A stretch of 64,000 bases of DNA from Asterias amurensis (taxonomy: Eukaryota > Echinodermata > Asteroidea > Forcipulatida > Asteriidae), in the NCBI RefSeq assembly GCF_032118995.1, contig NC_092666.1, forward strand, positions 14,334,501 to 14,398,500. Direction: 5' to 3'. Position numbers and translations under genes: made by a program. The notes below the pieces were generated by a model that was not told where the DNA came from, did no database searches, and saw nothing but the letters and a program-made list of their open reading frames with translations. Shown here piece after piece: positions 10,291-23,100 of this stretch; position 1 is the first letter of the stretch; each line of letters starts with the position of its first letter.

Positions 10291-11012
10291 CAAATGACAA
10301 AAAAATACCAGTTGATCGTCCGGATTTTTCCAAAAAGATGAAGATGAGGGCCTTTTTATTTATGTATTCTTCCAAACGTAAACTATGATGGTTGCAACAA
10401 CAATTTTAATTCGGAAAGGGCATCTGCTGGTACATCTAACTCTTTCCACACTGGATTCATCTGATAATTATGTGCAGTCAATAATGTTTTCAGCTAGCAT
10501 TCCTCCTCACTTCTGCTTAAACTTCTGCTTTGTTGTAACCGCTGGAACTGGGCAGCGTAGTATTTTTCAATCTGATGAGGTAAATAAATGTATCATGTCA
10601 GAAGTAAAAGAGTCAGCAATCAACAGACGGTGTTCATTGCAATTTTTATTATTTATAGTTTTCTTTTTTAAAATTACCATTTCCGAAGCATTTGGGTCTA
10701 TGTAATTATGTCGAGATAACTGAGCCCGATCTCAAAAAGTCTGGAACACAACGGATTCCGCCCTGTTCACATGGGAGCATTGTGCACACACTCACAATGT
10801 ATCGCTTGCATCAAACTATGTATGTGTAAGGTGGGCTCCGTCCTACTTGACTTACTATTGTTCTGAAAACTATGTGTCACTACACATGAATCAGTGTATT
10901 CTATGGGTAAACCTTTAAATGTCGGCTGTTGTTAGCATCTTACCTATAACGTTTCAGAGAAGCACTTCATCCCCTAATCTCGAAGAGTATTTTTGACAGA
11001 CAGCCGCCATTT

Positions 11013-11501
11013 ATGTTGCTTGTTATGCGTTGCGTGCTAGAGGGAATTCCCCTTTTGCTGGGCGCTGGTGCGCGGGCTGCGGTCCGTGCATCAGCTGGCA
11101 TTGCGGGTACCCCGCGCGGGTATATAAGCGCATCGCACGCGCCCACTCGGTCTTCTGTTATGATCGGCCTGTTCTGCTGTTTGCTCGCCTGTTCACTTAG
11201 TTCTGTTGCCGCTCGGCCTTTTAGGTTCTGCGCTGTTCAAGCTGTGTTGTATGCCCAGTTGTTCGAGAGTTTCAGCTGCTAGATCCGAATCGTTGCATTG
11301 GAAGCGCAGCAGGCCGTGGGTGAGTAGCTGCACCTCGTGTAATTCAGTCTCGATGTCCATGTGATTTATTACTAAGTTCTAGTGATTCTTGATTGAATAG
11401 ATTGCCTCACATAACACGTTACCATTACCTCAGAATCAACAACCAATCAGCCTCATCACCTAATCAGGAACCCTAATCAATGCCAGTAGTTATTCAATAA
11501 A
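11013..11501 (+). mobile_element. LTR-like segment with TATA box and AATAAA
   Basis: A GC-rich stretch (GGGTACCCCGCGCGGGTA) leads directly into TATATAA at 11121-11127. AATAAA follows at 11496-11501, about 370 bp later. A promoter followed closely by a polyadenylation signal fits a solitary LTR, but terminal TG..CA ends and a target duplication could not be fixed. The middle and right copies have AATGAA and AATAGA at the polyadenylation position. Confidence 0.4.
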
Positions 11502-11764
11502 ACAGTCCAGTTCCGAATATTAATCAGTGTCAAGTGTTAACTAATATTTGCGTCTCAGCCCCGTGTGATGTGGTGTGTGTGTGGGTCAACTCAGCTAGGC
11601 GCCTGGGGGTAGATTTCGCCAACGAGTCCGCCCCTCCGGTCTCTGTGGTTACCGCTCAACGTAGAGGCATCGAAGTCCCGAGGTACCCGGCGAGATAGCG
11701 GCTGGTGTTCAAACACAATCAAGTGAGTTCGTTCATTAAGAAGATAATTTATGTATAATTTGTT

Positions 11765-12177
11765 TTAAATACACTGGACACTTTTGGTAATTGTCAAAGA
11801 CCAGTCTTCCCAATTTGTGGATCTCAACATTATGCATAAAATAATAAACCTGTGAAAATTTGAGCTCAATCGGTCGCCAAAGTTGCAAGATAATAAATGA
11901 AATAAAAAACACCCTTGTCACACGAAGTTGTGTGCTTTCAGATGCTTTATTTCGAGACCCCAAATTCTAAATCTGAGGTCTCGAAATCAAATTCGTGGAA
12001 AATAACTTCTTTCTCGAAAACTACTCCACTTTAGAGGGAGCCGTTTCCGAATATTGTGTGAAACGGTTTCTCACAATGTTTTATTCTACCAACCTCTCCC
12101 CATTACTCGTTACCAAGTAAGGTTTTATGCTAATATAATTATTTTGAGTAATTACCAATGTTGTCGACTGCCTTTAA
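11765..12177. repeat. Foldback MITE, AGTGGACACTATTGGTAATT family
   Basis: Complete element with the central GAGACC...GGTCTC palindrome (around 11955-11990). Adjacent same-family copies follow at 12172-12473 and 12837-13133. Confidence 0.75.
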
Positions 12178-12473
12178 GACACTTGACACTATTGGTTATT
12201 ACTCAAACATTAGTTGTAAGCATAAAAACCTACTTGGTAACGAGTAATGGAGAGCTGTTGATAGTATAAAACATTGTGAGAAACGGCTCCCTCTGCTGAA
12301 TCCTTTTATCACACATCTGAAACCACACAAAATAATGCAGCAAGGGTGTTGCTTCTTTCATTATCTCTTCAATTTCGATGACCAATTGAGCCCAAATTTC
12401 CACGGGTTTGTTTTGTATGCGTATGTTTGGAGAATACTGGTCTTTGACAACCAATAGTGTCCAGATGCCTTTA
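12172..12473. repeat. Foldback MITE, same family, abutting the previous copy
   Basis: Runs from TTTAAGACACTTGACACT to AGTGTCCAGATGCCTTTAA. It lacks the central GAGACC palindrome. Confidence 0.7.
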
Positions 12474-12836
12474 AAGGCAATGTATATTACCTTTGGTTTT
12501 TGGAATCATTGTACTTTTTACATTGTTTTTTCTTGTTTGTTTTGTTAAAGTGGTGCTCATTTTATGTTCATTAAACACAATGTGTAATTTTAGACTTTCT
12601 TTGTGTTGCTTTTATCTTCTCTGTGTATTTTCTTCATAACTTTTGTGCATTGATATTATTTGCATATTAAATTGTCTATTTTCTTTCAGACAGATTTGTA
12701 ATTTTTTCACCCATGTAATTAAGTGTAGTAAAATTAATATGATCTGCTCATCTGAGTGTCTTCCTTTGGTGGTAAATAATTCAAACAGTCAAAGTAGATA
12801 TATTTATTGTTATTTCAGGCATGACACCCTTCCTAC

Positions 12837-13133
12837 TTAAAGTCAGTGAACATTATTGGTACTTGTCAAAGACAAGTCTTCTCACTTGTTGTTTCTCAAC
12901 ATATGTATAAAATAACAAACCTGTGAAAATTTGAGCTCAATATTGGTCGTCGAAGTTGCGAGATATTGATGACAGAAAAAACACCCTTGTCACACAAAGG
13001 TGTGTGCTTTCAGATGCTTAAATTTCGAGAGCTCAAATTCTAAATCTGAGGTCTCGAAATCAAATTCGTGGAAAATTACTTCTTTCTCGAAAACTACGTC
13101 TTTGAGAACTACCAATAGTGTCCACTGCCTTTA
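12837..13133. repeat. Foldback MITE, same family, internally deleted
   Basis: Starts TTAAAGTCAGTGAACATT and ends AGTGTCCACTGCCTTTA. The block copies at 39781-40161 and 60404-60782 are longer by the segment around GTCACTTCAGAAGAAGCC. Confidence 0.7.
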
Positions 13134-13545
13134 TGTCTGATTTCCGATTTTGCTCTTTGGAAAATCTGATAAGTTATGATTCAGAAGCTTGAAAAGTCCA
13201 TTAAAAAAAAAGGTTCTTGTACAGCGCACGTATCTTAAGGTACTCAGGAGACGTATTATGTAGGTCAATCCTTGTAGGTCAATTCTACTCGATAAAGAGT
13301 GCCTAGAATTTGTCACGTGTTTATGTACCTTTAATTGTACATTTTGATGTACTTCAATTTTTTTATATTCTTTATTTTTGGAGGTTTTAAGAAAAACATT
13401 AAATAAATGTATATTATAAAGTGCCCAATTGCCAAATGATACATGGCGCTGAACATAAAGTAGGCCTAGCATGGTAGATATTGATAGTGGACATTTAATA
13501 AAACTTGATTCAATAACTTGTAAATGTGATTTGTTTTTCTTTTAG

Positions 13546-13639
13546 AGTTTATGATACTGACACCTACAAGCTTGTACAGGCCAATGTTGGACACTCAGAC
13601 TCCATACGTTGTATCATTCATCTACCAGAGAGAAATCAG
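13546..13639 (+). pseudogene. Orphan WD40-like exon, copy 1
   Basis: A 94-nt plus-strand segment between a strong acceptor (TTTTTCTTTTAG) and a GTATGG donor encodes VYDTDTYKLVQ, GHSDSIRCIIHLPERN: a WD40-repeat-like blade with GH and S-I-R-C. It is open in all three block copies. No further exons of such a gene are recognisable nearby, so it looks like a captured exon. The frame also stays open past the donor to a stop at about 13774. Confidence 0.45.
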
Positions 13640-14010
13640 GTATGGGTTGCATTCCAGGCTAGGGCAGAAATAGTGTTCGATCTTCACTCATCATTTTGCT
13701 TGAGCAAATCTCCCTGTAAAGAGCACTTATATATCTTATATAAAGAGGTTCTGCTTATAAAGAGTACGTTCTGAAGTCCCAATCTCATTTCTGCTCTGTG
13801 TTTCTTTGTCTTTATTGTCCTCTTATAACAACATTCCTGTTTAAACAGCGGCTAAAGGAAAATCTCAATATTTTAAAGTCACCTGGAAATATAACCTTTT
13901 TTTCTTCAAACATTAGAGTATATGTTAATGAACAATAAAATAATTTGTTGAGTAATTGTTTGTAACGATTTATATGTTTAAAAAATAAATAAAGTTGTTT
14001 TTGGGGGAAT

Positions 14011-14335
14011 CCGCCTACTCCTTTTGTGACGTCAATCGAGGCAGACTTTGCCAGACTTTGTCTCGATCTACATGCAAGTCCTAGTCGTGAGTTTGTACGT
14101 TTCGAAAAAAGGTTTGTTTCTTGCATTTTTCCGGCAATGTCGACCACGTGTATTGCTGCTGATGTATTGCTGCTTGAGGCAGCAAAAAAACTAAAAATGG
14201 GGTCAGTTTGCAAAGTGGTCCGGTCCGACGTCTTTTCCAGCGCTGTGCAGCAAATACTTCGAGCCGCCGTGCTTCAAATATCGCGCCTCGATTGACGTCA
14301 CGAACAGCGCCCTCTCGGGTCGGGCCTACTTTTAA
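14011..14335. repeat. Foldback element with TGACGTCA arms
   Basis: GTGACGTCAATCGAGG at 14026-14041 is a perfect inverted repeat of CCTCGATTGACGTCAC at 14286-14301. Each arm contains a palindromic CRE-type TGACGTCA. The duplicate copy is at about 61700-62040. Confidence 0.7.
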
Positions 14336-14810
14336 ATTTGTAAACACAATGGAAACTACATTTTTAGAACCTTAGTTAACTGTTTTTTTCATACTCTACT
14401 CATCAAAACACATATTTTAGTGACAAAAGCTTTATCTTGACAAAATATCACTTCCAGGTGACTTTAACTATTACCCTTTTTGGCCAAACAGACATCGTAG
14501 ATACCGTTTTATAACCATTTTACGCTTAAAATTTGCATTTGGTAATAAATAATTCAAGTCAAAAATGCACCTCTCCGCGCGGCTTTTTCAGCCGAGAGTC
14601 AAAAACGGCTTATCTATTATAATGACCCCTTGACGGCAGTGACGATTTTCCCCTAACTGGGTTTGAACACAGTTCTCCAGCTTTGGCAAACTGAGGGCGC
14701 TATTTTCCACATCAAATAGCCTCTCCTCCAGCCCTCAAAATAGAGAAAACCTGTTAGAAAAGTATCATGAGCCCATTAGATAGAATGGTATGCTTACTGA
14801 TATGATGATT

Positions 14811-15171
14811 AAAGGCACTGGACACTGTTGGTAAATACTCAAAATATAGCACAATACTTGGTAAAAAGCAATGCAGAAATGTTGATAGTAAAAATAAATT
14901 GTGAGAATTGGCTCCCTTTGAAGTAAAGTAATTTTTTAGAAAGAGGTAATTTATCACTCATATATTTGAATTTCATCAAAGACTTCAGGCCTGAAGCATC
15001 TTTTAGGTATCTGGAAGCACACAAGTTCTTGCAACAAGATTTGTTGTTTTCATTATTCTCTTGCAACCTCGATGACCAATTTAGTCCAAATCTTCACAGA
15101 TTTGTATTCCATGCATATAATGTTTGGAATACTGGACTTTGGCAGTTACCAGAGGTGTCCGGTGCCTTGAA
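14811..15171. repeat. Foldback MITE, AGTGGACACTATTGGTAATT family, diverged
   Basis: Begins GGCACTGGACACTGTTGGTAA and ends AGGTGTCCGGTGCCTTGAA; more mutated than the other copies. The duplicate is at 62521-62885. Confidence 0.65.
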
Positions 15172-15764
15172 AACGATTTTGATCTGTCGTTAAAGTTGAA
15201 TTTGATCATTTGTAAATGCTGCAGGGACAGTTTTGCTTAGGAAAACGAAACAAATACATTCTGACACGGATTGGATAGAAAAAAGGCGATAAATATGTAA
15301 ACTTATGTAAATACAATAAGAAAACTAAACCATCAACTCATGCAATTTTTAAAACTTGAATGTAGAGAACACTACACAACTTGTACACACTGGAATAAAA
15401 GGTGTAGACATAATATGACATGTCTGTTGTTTAAGTCTATGTGATAAAAGTTGTGAAATATTTTAACACATTCCGTCCAAAAATGGATTGATTATTTAGG
15501 GGGAAAAAAAAGAAAAATTGTTGTATAAAACGCTTTTTGATACACTCTAAGAAGACAAGTTTTTGTGACGTTTTTTTGGAAGAGGACATTTAACACAACA
15601 CACTTTCTTTCAGAAAAGTTTAATTAACTGCTGCTTGCAAAAATTAATGTAAATATCTACAATTTATCTTTGTTATTAATGTTAATATGTTAAATAATTG
15701 TAAATATGTTGTCGCAGAGTTTCTGCGCAGACAAGGCAAGACAATTGTGCTTTTAGCTGTTCCA

Positions 15765-15842
15765 TAAAACAGCCGCAGTGTTAACCATAAACAGCCGTGG
15801 TTTCAACCTTAAACAGCCGTGGTGTGAACCATAAATCAGCTA
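15765..15842. repeat. Short tandem repeat, 22-25-bp unit
   Basis: Four units built on CCATAAACAGCCGTGGTTTC in tandem, the first and last degenerate. The duplicate is at about 63477-63554 with the same number of units. Confidence 0.75.
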
Positions 15843-16288
15843 TTCCACATTATATAAAGTTTGGGGTTTGCGAATTCAAAACGTGTAAAGCGACTCATAT
15901 TTTTTTTTGAGGATGTCCATCCACAGTCGACAATGTTAACATTGTTTTTGCTCAGTAAGATTACTCATTGTCGACTGCCTTTAAATAAAATTACAAAAAC
16001 CTCCGTGTCAAGTTATTGCTGGCGTGCTATAATTCAGTTGGAAGTCGTGAAGTTACAGTTGACAAGTTGTGTTGGAGTAGTTGTGTTGGAGTACCTGGTA
16101 GTGCAGCCCACCCAATAAAATTGTACATTTAAATTCAGCATTCAATAATATCCCACCTTCATATCATTGTTATGAACATTATCTAATATACTTATAAGCA
16201 TTCATTCATAACATTATATATTCAAGTTGAAATATTTCTGTGTACTTAAATTTATATTATTCCAGATTATATACAAAAAACATGTTAT

Positions 16289-17039
16289 TGTTTCTGTGCT
16301 TGTAAATACTTTTTTTTATGCAAATAACAAATGTTGCCAACAGCTGTGTTTCTTACCGTTGATTTTGTTTCTGTGTTGTTTCTTGTTGTGCTGAGGATAA
16401 TGTTCCGAAAACCTCTAGAAAATCTAAGCCCCAAAGTTTACCAAAATGTGAAATGCCATAATTTCAACTTATATCCTCACATTCGGAGTTCGGACCCTCC
16501 CAGGTTTTTTTTTTTAGCAATGCCTCTGTAGTAGACATGATTTAACTACATTTGTTTTTTACAAAATCCTCTGACTATTTGCTGACAATACCTTTAACCT
16601 GCTGCAAGTATAATCTGGGTTATAAATATAAAGTGAAATGAGTAAACCTTCTTGTGAGTGACTTTCTTTAATTTCCTTAACGAAATGTAGGCCAACAGAA
16701 GTATTAAAGTGTATGCCTATAAATACACATGATCTGCATACAATATTTTAGTAACCAGTTAACTTTGCACCGATATCAATCGTAAAGCTATAAATATAAA
16801 AAAAAAAATCAACGATGTGTGTTACTGTTAGCACTGTTTACTCAGTACTTTCCCCTACCCCGAGTCCTGTGGTCATAGGCATATGAAACCAAAAACAAAT
16901 ATTCAGTATCCCCGGTGTAAACTTAAACAAATTATATAAAATTAAGCCATGGTCGGGAAGAATTGTGGTCAGTCGAGGGTGATATCCAATCGTCTCCTCC
17001 TGGGCGAACGTCGAACCAGGAAGGCGAATTGAAGCTCGT
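16289..17039. other. 3' flank of gene 2, no gene seen
   Basis: AT-rich sequence between the end of the visible duplication and the stop of gene 2. A minus-strand ATTAAA (plus TTTAAT near 16668) about 370 bp past the stop is a possible polyadenylation signal. The segment around 16810-16900 resembles other dispersed repeats (18640-18720, 35690-35800). Confidence 0.4.
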
Positions 17040-17188
17040 TTAGATGGACGTGTCTCCCATGCCGTCTGCCGTGTCAGAGCGTGGTTTTACGGGGGAGAGC
17101 TGACTGCCGTGGCGGCCGGAACTACGGTCGGATTGTGCTCCGGACCGGGCGGCGGACCCAGCTATACGCTCTCTCAGTGACTCCGCGG
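17040..17188 (-). CDS. Gene 2 exon 23, cytoplasmic tail and stop
   Basis: 149 nt, entering in phase 1 and ending at TAA (17040-17042). Ser/Arg/Gly-rich tail starting [12 protein letters not shown] and ending DGMGDTSI. The start (A-x-SL[RK]-x-R) and the end (x-MGD-x-x-x) match gene 3 exon 20, which supports the stop position. The last four residues DTSI fit a class I PDZ ligand. Confidence 0.85.
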
Positions 17189-20100
17189 CTGCAATCAACA
17201 AACAAAAGAAACACACTTTTTTAATTAAAAAAAATGGCTTATTTTATATTTTATTTATTCATTTAATTAAACGTTGATTAAAGGCAGTGGACACTATTGG
17301 TAATTACTCAAAATAATTATCGGCATAAAACCTCACTTGGTAACGAAAACATTGTGAGAAACAGCTCCCTCTGAAGTGACATAGTTTCGAGAAAGAAGTA
17401 ATTTTCCACGAATTTGATTTCGAGACCTCAAGTTTAGAATTTGAGGTCTCGAAATCAAGCATCTAAAAGCACACAACATTGTGTGGCAAGGTTTTTTTTC
17501 TTCTTTCATAGTTATCTCGCAACTCCGACGACCAATCGAGCTCAAATTTTCACAGGTTTGTTTTTTTATGCCTATGTTGAAATACAATAAGTGAGGAGAC
17601 TGGTCTTTGACAATTACCAATAGTGTCCAGTACCTTTAACAATCCACTTGCAATCAATCGACTGAATAGTGTGATTGAAAGGGAACAATTCAAACCAATA
17701 CACTGTTATAACATTAAAATCATCAATAATTATTGCCTATCACTGCCTTTAGTAGTAGGCCTAAGACTTCACTTGTCGAAATTTTCCTTACACTTATTTG
17801 TAATTTCTTAAGCGCCATTTTTAAAGCTAGATTTCCAGCTTTATATAGAGTTAGTATAACACATGCGCTTTGGGCGTGCTTAGGGCGGATTATGACGCAA
17901 AAAGTATAGCTATTTTTTTTTTTAGTAATTAGCATTTTCTCTTTATGTTACGTGACGACATTAAACCTCCTTAACTAGAGTGAAAGTGCCAAACAAAAGT
18001 GGCGGTCGTATGCCTTTCAATGTGTTTTTGTTTCACTCACCCGACATCATTCTGTCTGTGCCATCACGGAACCTCTCAGACTTCTTTCTACCAATCACTA
18101 AAATGACAAGATTAAAACAAAAAAATAGTTGTGGATGTGCAGTAAGGCTGGGAGGATTTTGTGCACAAACTTTAAAAATAAACATTTGAAGAGACTTGTC
18201 GGTAGGCCTACACTCTTAGTGTAAAATCTCTTATGGGATAAGTGTAATTTGGCTCTGAAGAAAAGCCGTTGTCAGTCTCGACTTTTCGAGCAGTACACTC
18301 AGCTCATCTGGAATTTAAGTAATGGTTGTATAAACTGTTTTTGTATACTCACCAACAGCAGCAACGAGAGCACACGCCACGATCATACCAAGTGGGAAGA
18401 ACCATCCACCAATTGAACTCTTCTCACCAATAAAAGGAAAAATACAAAATTAACGAATTAATGAATCATGACATAAATAATACAAGGGATAGAGATTGTC
18501 AGATCAAATCATGTTACATACCCTTTTGGTAGTGCCACCTTCTTTGACCGCCATGTATGCTTCTGAAACAGAAAAACGAGATTGCATAACTTTTAAAACT
18601 TTATTTAGTTTTTGTTTCCTTTCTTTTTTCCCCCCTTACACCGATGTGTGTTAGCACTGTCTACTCAGTACTTTCCCGAGTCCTGTGACAAAATATCACA
18701 GGCATATTACTCGGGTGGGATTACAACCCACGACACTTGCAATCCTAGAGCAGTGTCATTACCAACTAGACTACTGAGGTTGCCCGGTAGCTAGAGGCAG
18801 TTCGAATCCTATGTTTTGGCAGCGGGTACCGCAACGATATAAGAGATGTTATCCCCGATGCAAATTTAACATCTTTTAAAACTTTGTTTGACCTCTCTTA
18901 TACTCAACTTCATACGAAGTGGCATGAAACAAGAGGTTGATTTAAAAACACATTACAGTGATAAAGAACGATAAATAAATTGATAATACTTTTAAGTCGC
19001 ACAAATGTATAGTAGACAATAAAAAGTATAAATAATAACAATACATAAACGTTTTTGTTTTTTTGAGCGCATAACACAAAGCAGTCATTTGATGACTCTA
19101 TGGATGCGCTTTTATAGAACAGAACACAAGAAGAACAGAAAGTATGCACTTGTTGGTCCGTTTAATATAAATAAATATTGCACATAATGTAACCGATGAC
19201 ATGTGAACTATCTAAATAGAGATATACATTATATTTACCTTGTAGGGACATTGGCATGACGCAAGTATGACGGTCCTCTAGTAATGTAAAACCCGCCACA
19301 CAGGCGCAAGAATATCCACCAACAGTGTTCATACAGAGATGATCGCAACCATCGGTTTCCTCCATGCATTCGTCAATATCTGCAGAGTAGTTCAATTTTG
19401 ATATTATACAAATAATGAATGTTTATGAGTGCAATGGTGCGAATATGTTCATGAGTTGAAAGATGGATTGTTGCACTATTGTACGAATGAAAAACATTCA
19501 TAACATCCAAGTAGATCTTTTTTCCATTTTGATTGGAGGATACACATTTCAAAACAAACAAAGCGTCTGTTTTGAGACACGCCAAAATACGTTCCTTGCA
19601 GTAACACTGCTGCATTACCAAAGGTGCCCACGCAGTGATAATTTTACTCACCCTGCAATCGTACTTTTCGGATGGAACGAAAAATGCACGTGACGTAGCG
19701 TTCAATAGTACTTTTATTTGCTATTACACGTGACGGATAATCCTCCAATCAAATGGCAAGGATCTGCCTGGATGTTATATAAAAATTTATAACCATCAAA
19801 GACCAAGAAAATGTTCAAGGAAAGGCAAAAGTGCTCTCTTAAAGTTTTAGACTGTAACTCATTCCAATCCATTCGAGCCAGAGACTGGCAGAAGATCGAG
19901 CCTCATGGAGGCAACTGTTGCACAGAGGCACTGCTAGCCTTGAACAAATCGTCTAGCTCAGGCAACCGCTAAGGGTCAGCAGCGAAATGAGAGGGAACGT
20001 GAGAGACATCTCCATGGTCCAACCCTCCCTATAACTACAACCTGTGACATGCCTGAGAGTATGTGGCTCACGGATCGGATTTTTGAGTCATCGATGGAGT

Positions 20101-23100
20101 CGACCTTGGGCATCAACTACCTCAACCCTAACAACTTTCTTAACATGTAGAAAACTTCTTCTTTGACATCGAGTTGTCTGTTATTATTGTTTTACTGGTA
20201 TTTTAAAGAATCTGAGCCGATGTTCAACTTTACCGTCACATGTTGCGTTGACCCCTTGACCTCTGAGGAAGCCATTCATGCATGGGCACTCGTAGCCTCC
20301 AATCGTGTTGTTACAAGTCTCCATGTCAGTGCACTCATGGATCATCTCACCACAACCACCGCCTGATCGTAGATGAAAAAGAAAGAAAAATGTTAACATA
20401 TAATTCGCATTTTTTTCACTTTTCCATTGGCCTGAGTCTTTGATGAAATGCGCACATGTGAAAGACAATCATTAAAAACTTGTTAATTGTTCTACATCAA
20501 AGATGGTGGTCAATGACGTCATGCGCAATCCATCTATTAGACCCCATGTGTATGACGTCACATGCCCAAAGTGCGCCCTCACTGAGGTTAAGGACCCTCA
20601 GCGATGGTGACTAATGACATTGGTATATATTGCATCCACAAGAAATATGAACGTCACCTTTGGTTTTACATTTAGCTGATAATTTATTAAACCCACTATC
20701 AAACCACGCTTATCAGCTCTCAAAAACAAGAAAAGTAAGTTTGTTCAGAAACTACAGATGTTGCTGTAGAGTAAATCGATGATTGTGGGAAGCTTGGAAA
20801 TGCAGTCGGGTTTTAAAATATCATATTTACCTTCGCAAGGCATGTTTTCGGTGTTTAGGAAATATCCTTGGTAACAGGAACAGGCGCCATTGGTGCACAC
20901 CTCCACTCCAGCACAGGTATTGATACAGTTGTCTGTATGACGTCACAAGCAACAATTTGTTTACCATTATGCTACATTTTTAATCTTTGGAGGGTGATCT
21001 ATCAAGACATATGTTTTCAAGATCGTGCTATGGCCGACCGGTGAAAGCCGTGACCAGAACAAAGTTCAGATGATTCTGATCAGCACCGTTTAGGTGTGAG
21101 GTCAGGTCCTAAGGGACGAGGTATTATAATTGAGTCGGACTTCGGATGGAACGTAAATCTGTTGGTGCTGTGTGTTGTGTAAGGCAAAGACCCAATAGCA
21201 ATTGTCGTTCGGAAGAGGATTTGACGCAGTGATTTCTTGTGCAATGGTTGTCTGCAGGTTGCTCCGCATAACCATCTAAAACCACTATTTAAATGGGTCT
21301 CATAATCATAAAGTTCGCATATTATTATTACCTGTCATATCTAAAAAGCATCTTAAACAGTGCTTTGAGACACGAAACACTACTTTATGAGAACCGTTAT
21401 ATGCTTCTTCTCTGGTCATATTTGTACGTTCACTAATACTTCGAGTGGGATATCTAACTATCAAAAATGATAACTTTTATTATCTTAACATTTGATGGAA
21501 TTATCTTACCCAGATCACAGTCAGTTGCGTTACCCTCCAGACATTCACAGAAGATAGTTTTGTTGAAGGTGTTACAGATTTGGGCTTCCGGGCAGTTCAT
21601 ATAGTCGGTTGAACACTCGTCAATATCTGAAATTATGACGGGTAAAAACTAATGGATCTTATGTGCCAATGTGATTATGGACGAGGATTGACCTAAGCTT
21701 GAGGCCACTCTCTGGCGTAATTCACGAGCCTCAAAGTGTGACGTCATGTTCAGGCTATAGGATCTTCTTTGCATATTGGGAAATGTGAGACATAGAATGC
21801 TGAATGGCAGCAGATTTATGCAAAACTTCCATTGTTTATGTAGTTTTGAGCATGCGCATATTACTGAGAACAGTAATGGACTTGCCATGGTACTCTCTTA
21901 ATGTAAAAGAGTGAAAATTTCACTCTCTTGTCGGGGTGTCATGTTCGCTCTTTTGAGAGTAAAAGTCAATCTGAATCACTCTATTTGAGTGAAACATGAA
22001 CGAACTTCACTCTAAATCGAGTTGAAAGTACCTGTCTTTTACACTAGAAAGAGTTGTCCGCCATTATGGCTAATTGCAAGAGTGGTTGGCGAGAGTGGTT
22101 TGTTTCACTCTTCTACATTCAGAGAGTAAGTCTACTGTCACCTAGCGTCCCAAAAGTTCACGTGGCAATACAATAGAAGTATGGTTTAAAGGCTTAGTGA
22201 ATTTCCAATTGTCTGATTTAGGAATGCAATTGCCTCCATTGGAATTCAATTTGGAGTCCAACTTGAGTTCATTCGTTCCTCGAAGAGCTTTCAGAGAGAC
22301 TCATTCAAATGTTTAGGGGACGTACTTTATTTCTATGGGTCACAGGCACTTCAGTGTTGGTAAAATTCACATTTCAAAAAATGATCTCCAGTGGGATTTC
22401 CCATGATTTCTAAAGCATTCCTTTATAAAAAAGCTATTTCAATTTAATCCTTACGTACCTGTGGTAACCACAGTACTAAACCATTGATAATAACAGGTTT
22501 TTTTTAGAGGACATTTAAACTTGCGTCTTTAAGTTTTTTACTATGGATAATTAAACTAACGACGTTGCATGCTGAGCATTATTGTTACTCTTGAACTTCC
22601 ATCAAAGGCTACCTCTTAGCGCATAAGTTCATCTTGGTACCACCCCATCCCTCCCCCCCCCCCAAAAAAAAAAAAAAAAAAAAAAAAAACAAAAAAAAAA
22701 ACAGCCAAACCCTGCCTCTTCACTCTTACCATCACATTCTCCAGTCTCGTCATTTCTCGTGTATCCCTCTATACAGGGGCAGTCATATCCACCCTTAGTG
22801 TTCCTACATGACTGCATAGTATTACAGTCATGCGTGGTTTCACCTGTAAATACAAAACAAAAATGGACAATCGTTACCCGTTTCAGTCAAATAGACTAGG
22901 AGCGACTCTATCGGTCGACCAAAATAAATTTTGGTTTTCAGACAGGCGAATTTTATAACCTATCTATTACATTAGGTTCGGCTAATGACAAGATCGACAT
23001 CTGAAACCAAGGCGCTCCAGAGTCGTTCCGATCGACTGCAACAGTCGATCTTTCGCCTTCTAGCGCACCCAGGCGCTCCTAACTGTTTCAGACGCCAACA

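Larger units (their letters stand above)
10828..13893 (+). repeat. Upstream block, copy 1 of 3
   Basis: A block of about 3.1 kb found in the same orientation upstream of each gene: here, at 37637-40957 and at 58756-61579. In order it holds an LTR-like GC-rich segment with a TATA box, an AATAAA segment, three MITEs, and an orphan WD40-like exon. The near-identity of the copies across noncoding parts is far higher than between the coding exons of genes 2 and 3. Confidence 0.8.

Noticed and set aside
11013..11282. Open frame across the TATA-bearing segment
   Set aside because: It runs through the promoter-like region and changes between copies only in step with the DNA; no protein features.
19840..20140. 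GC-richer intronic stretch resembling an old transposon reading frame ([15 protein letters not shown])
   Set aside because: Only a short suggestive peptide, no recognised motif; not enough to call an element.
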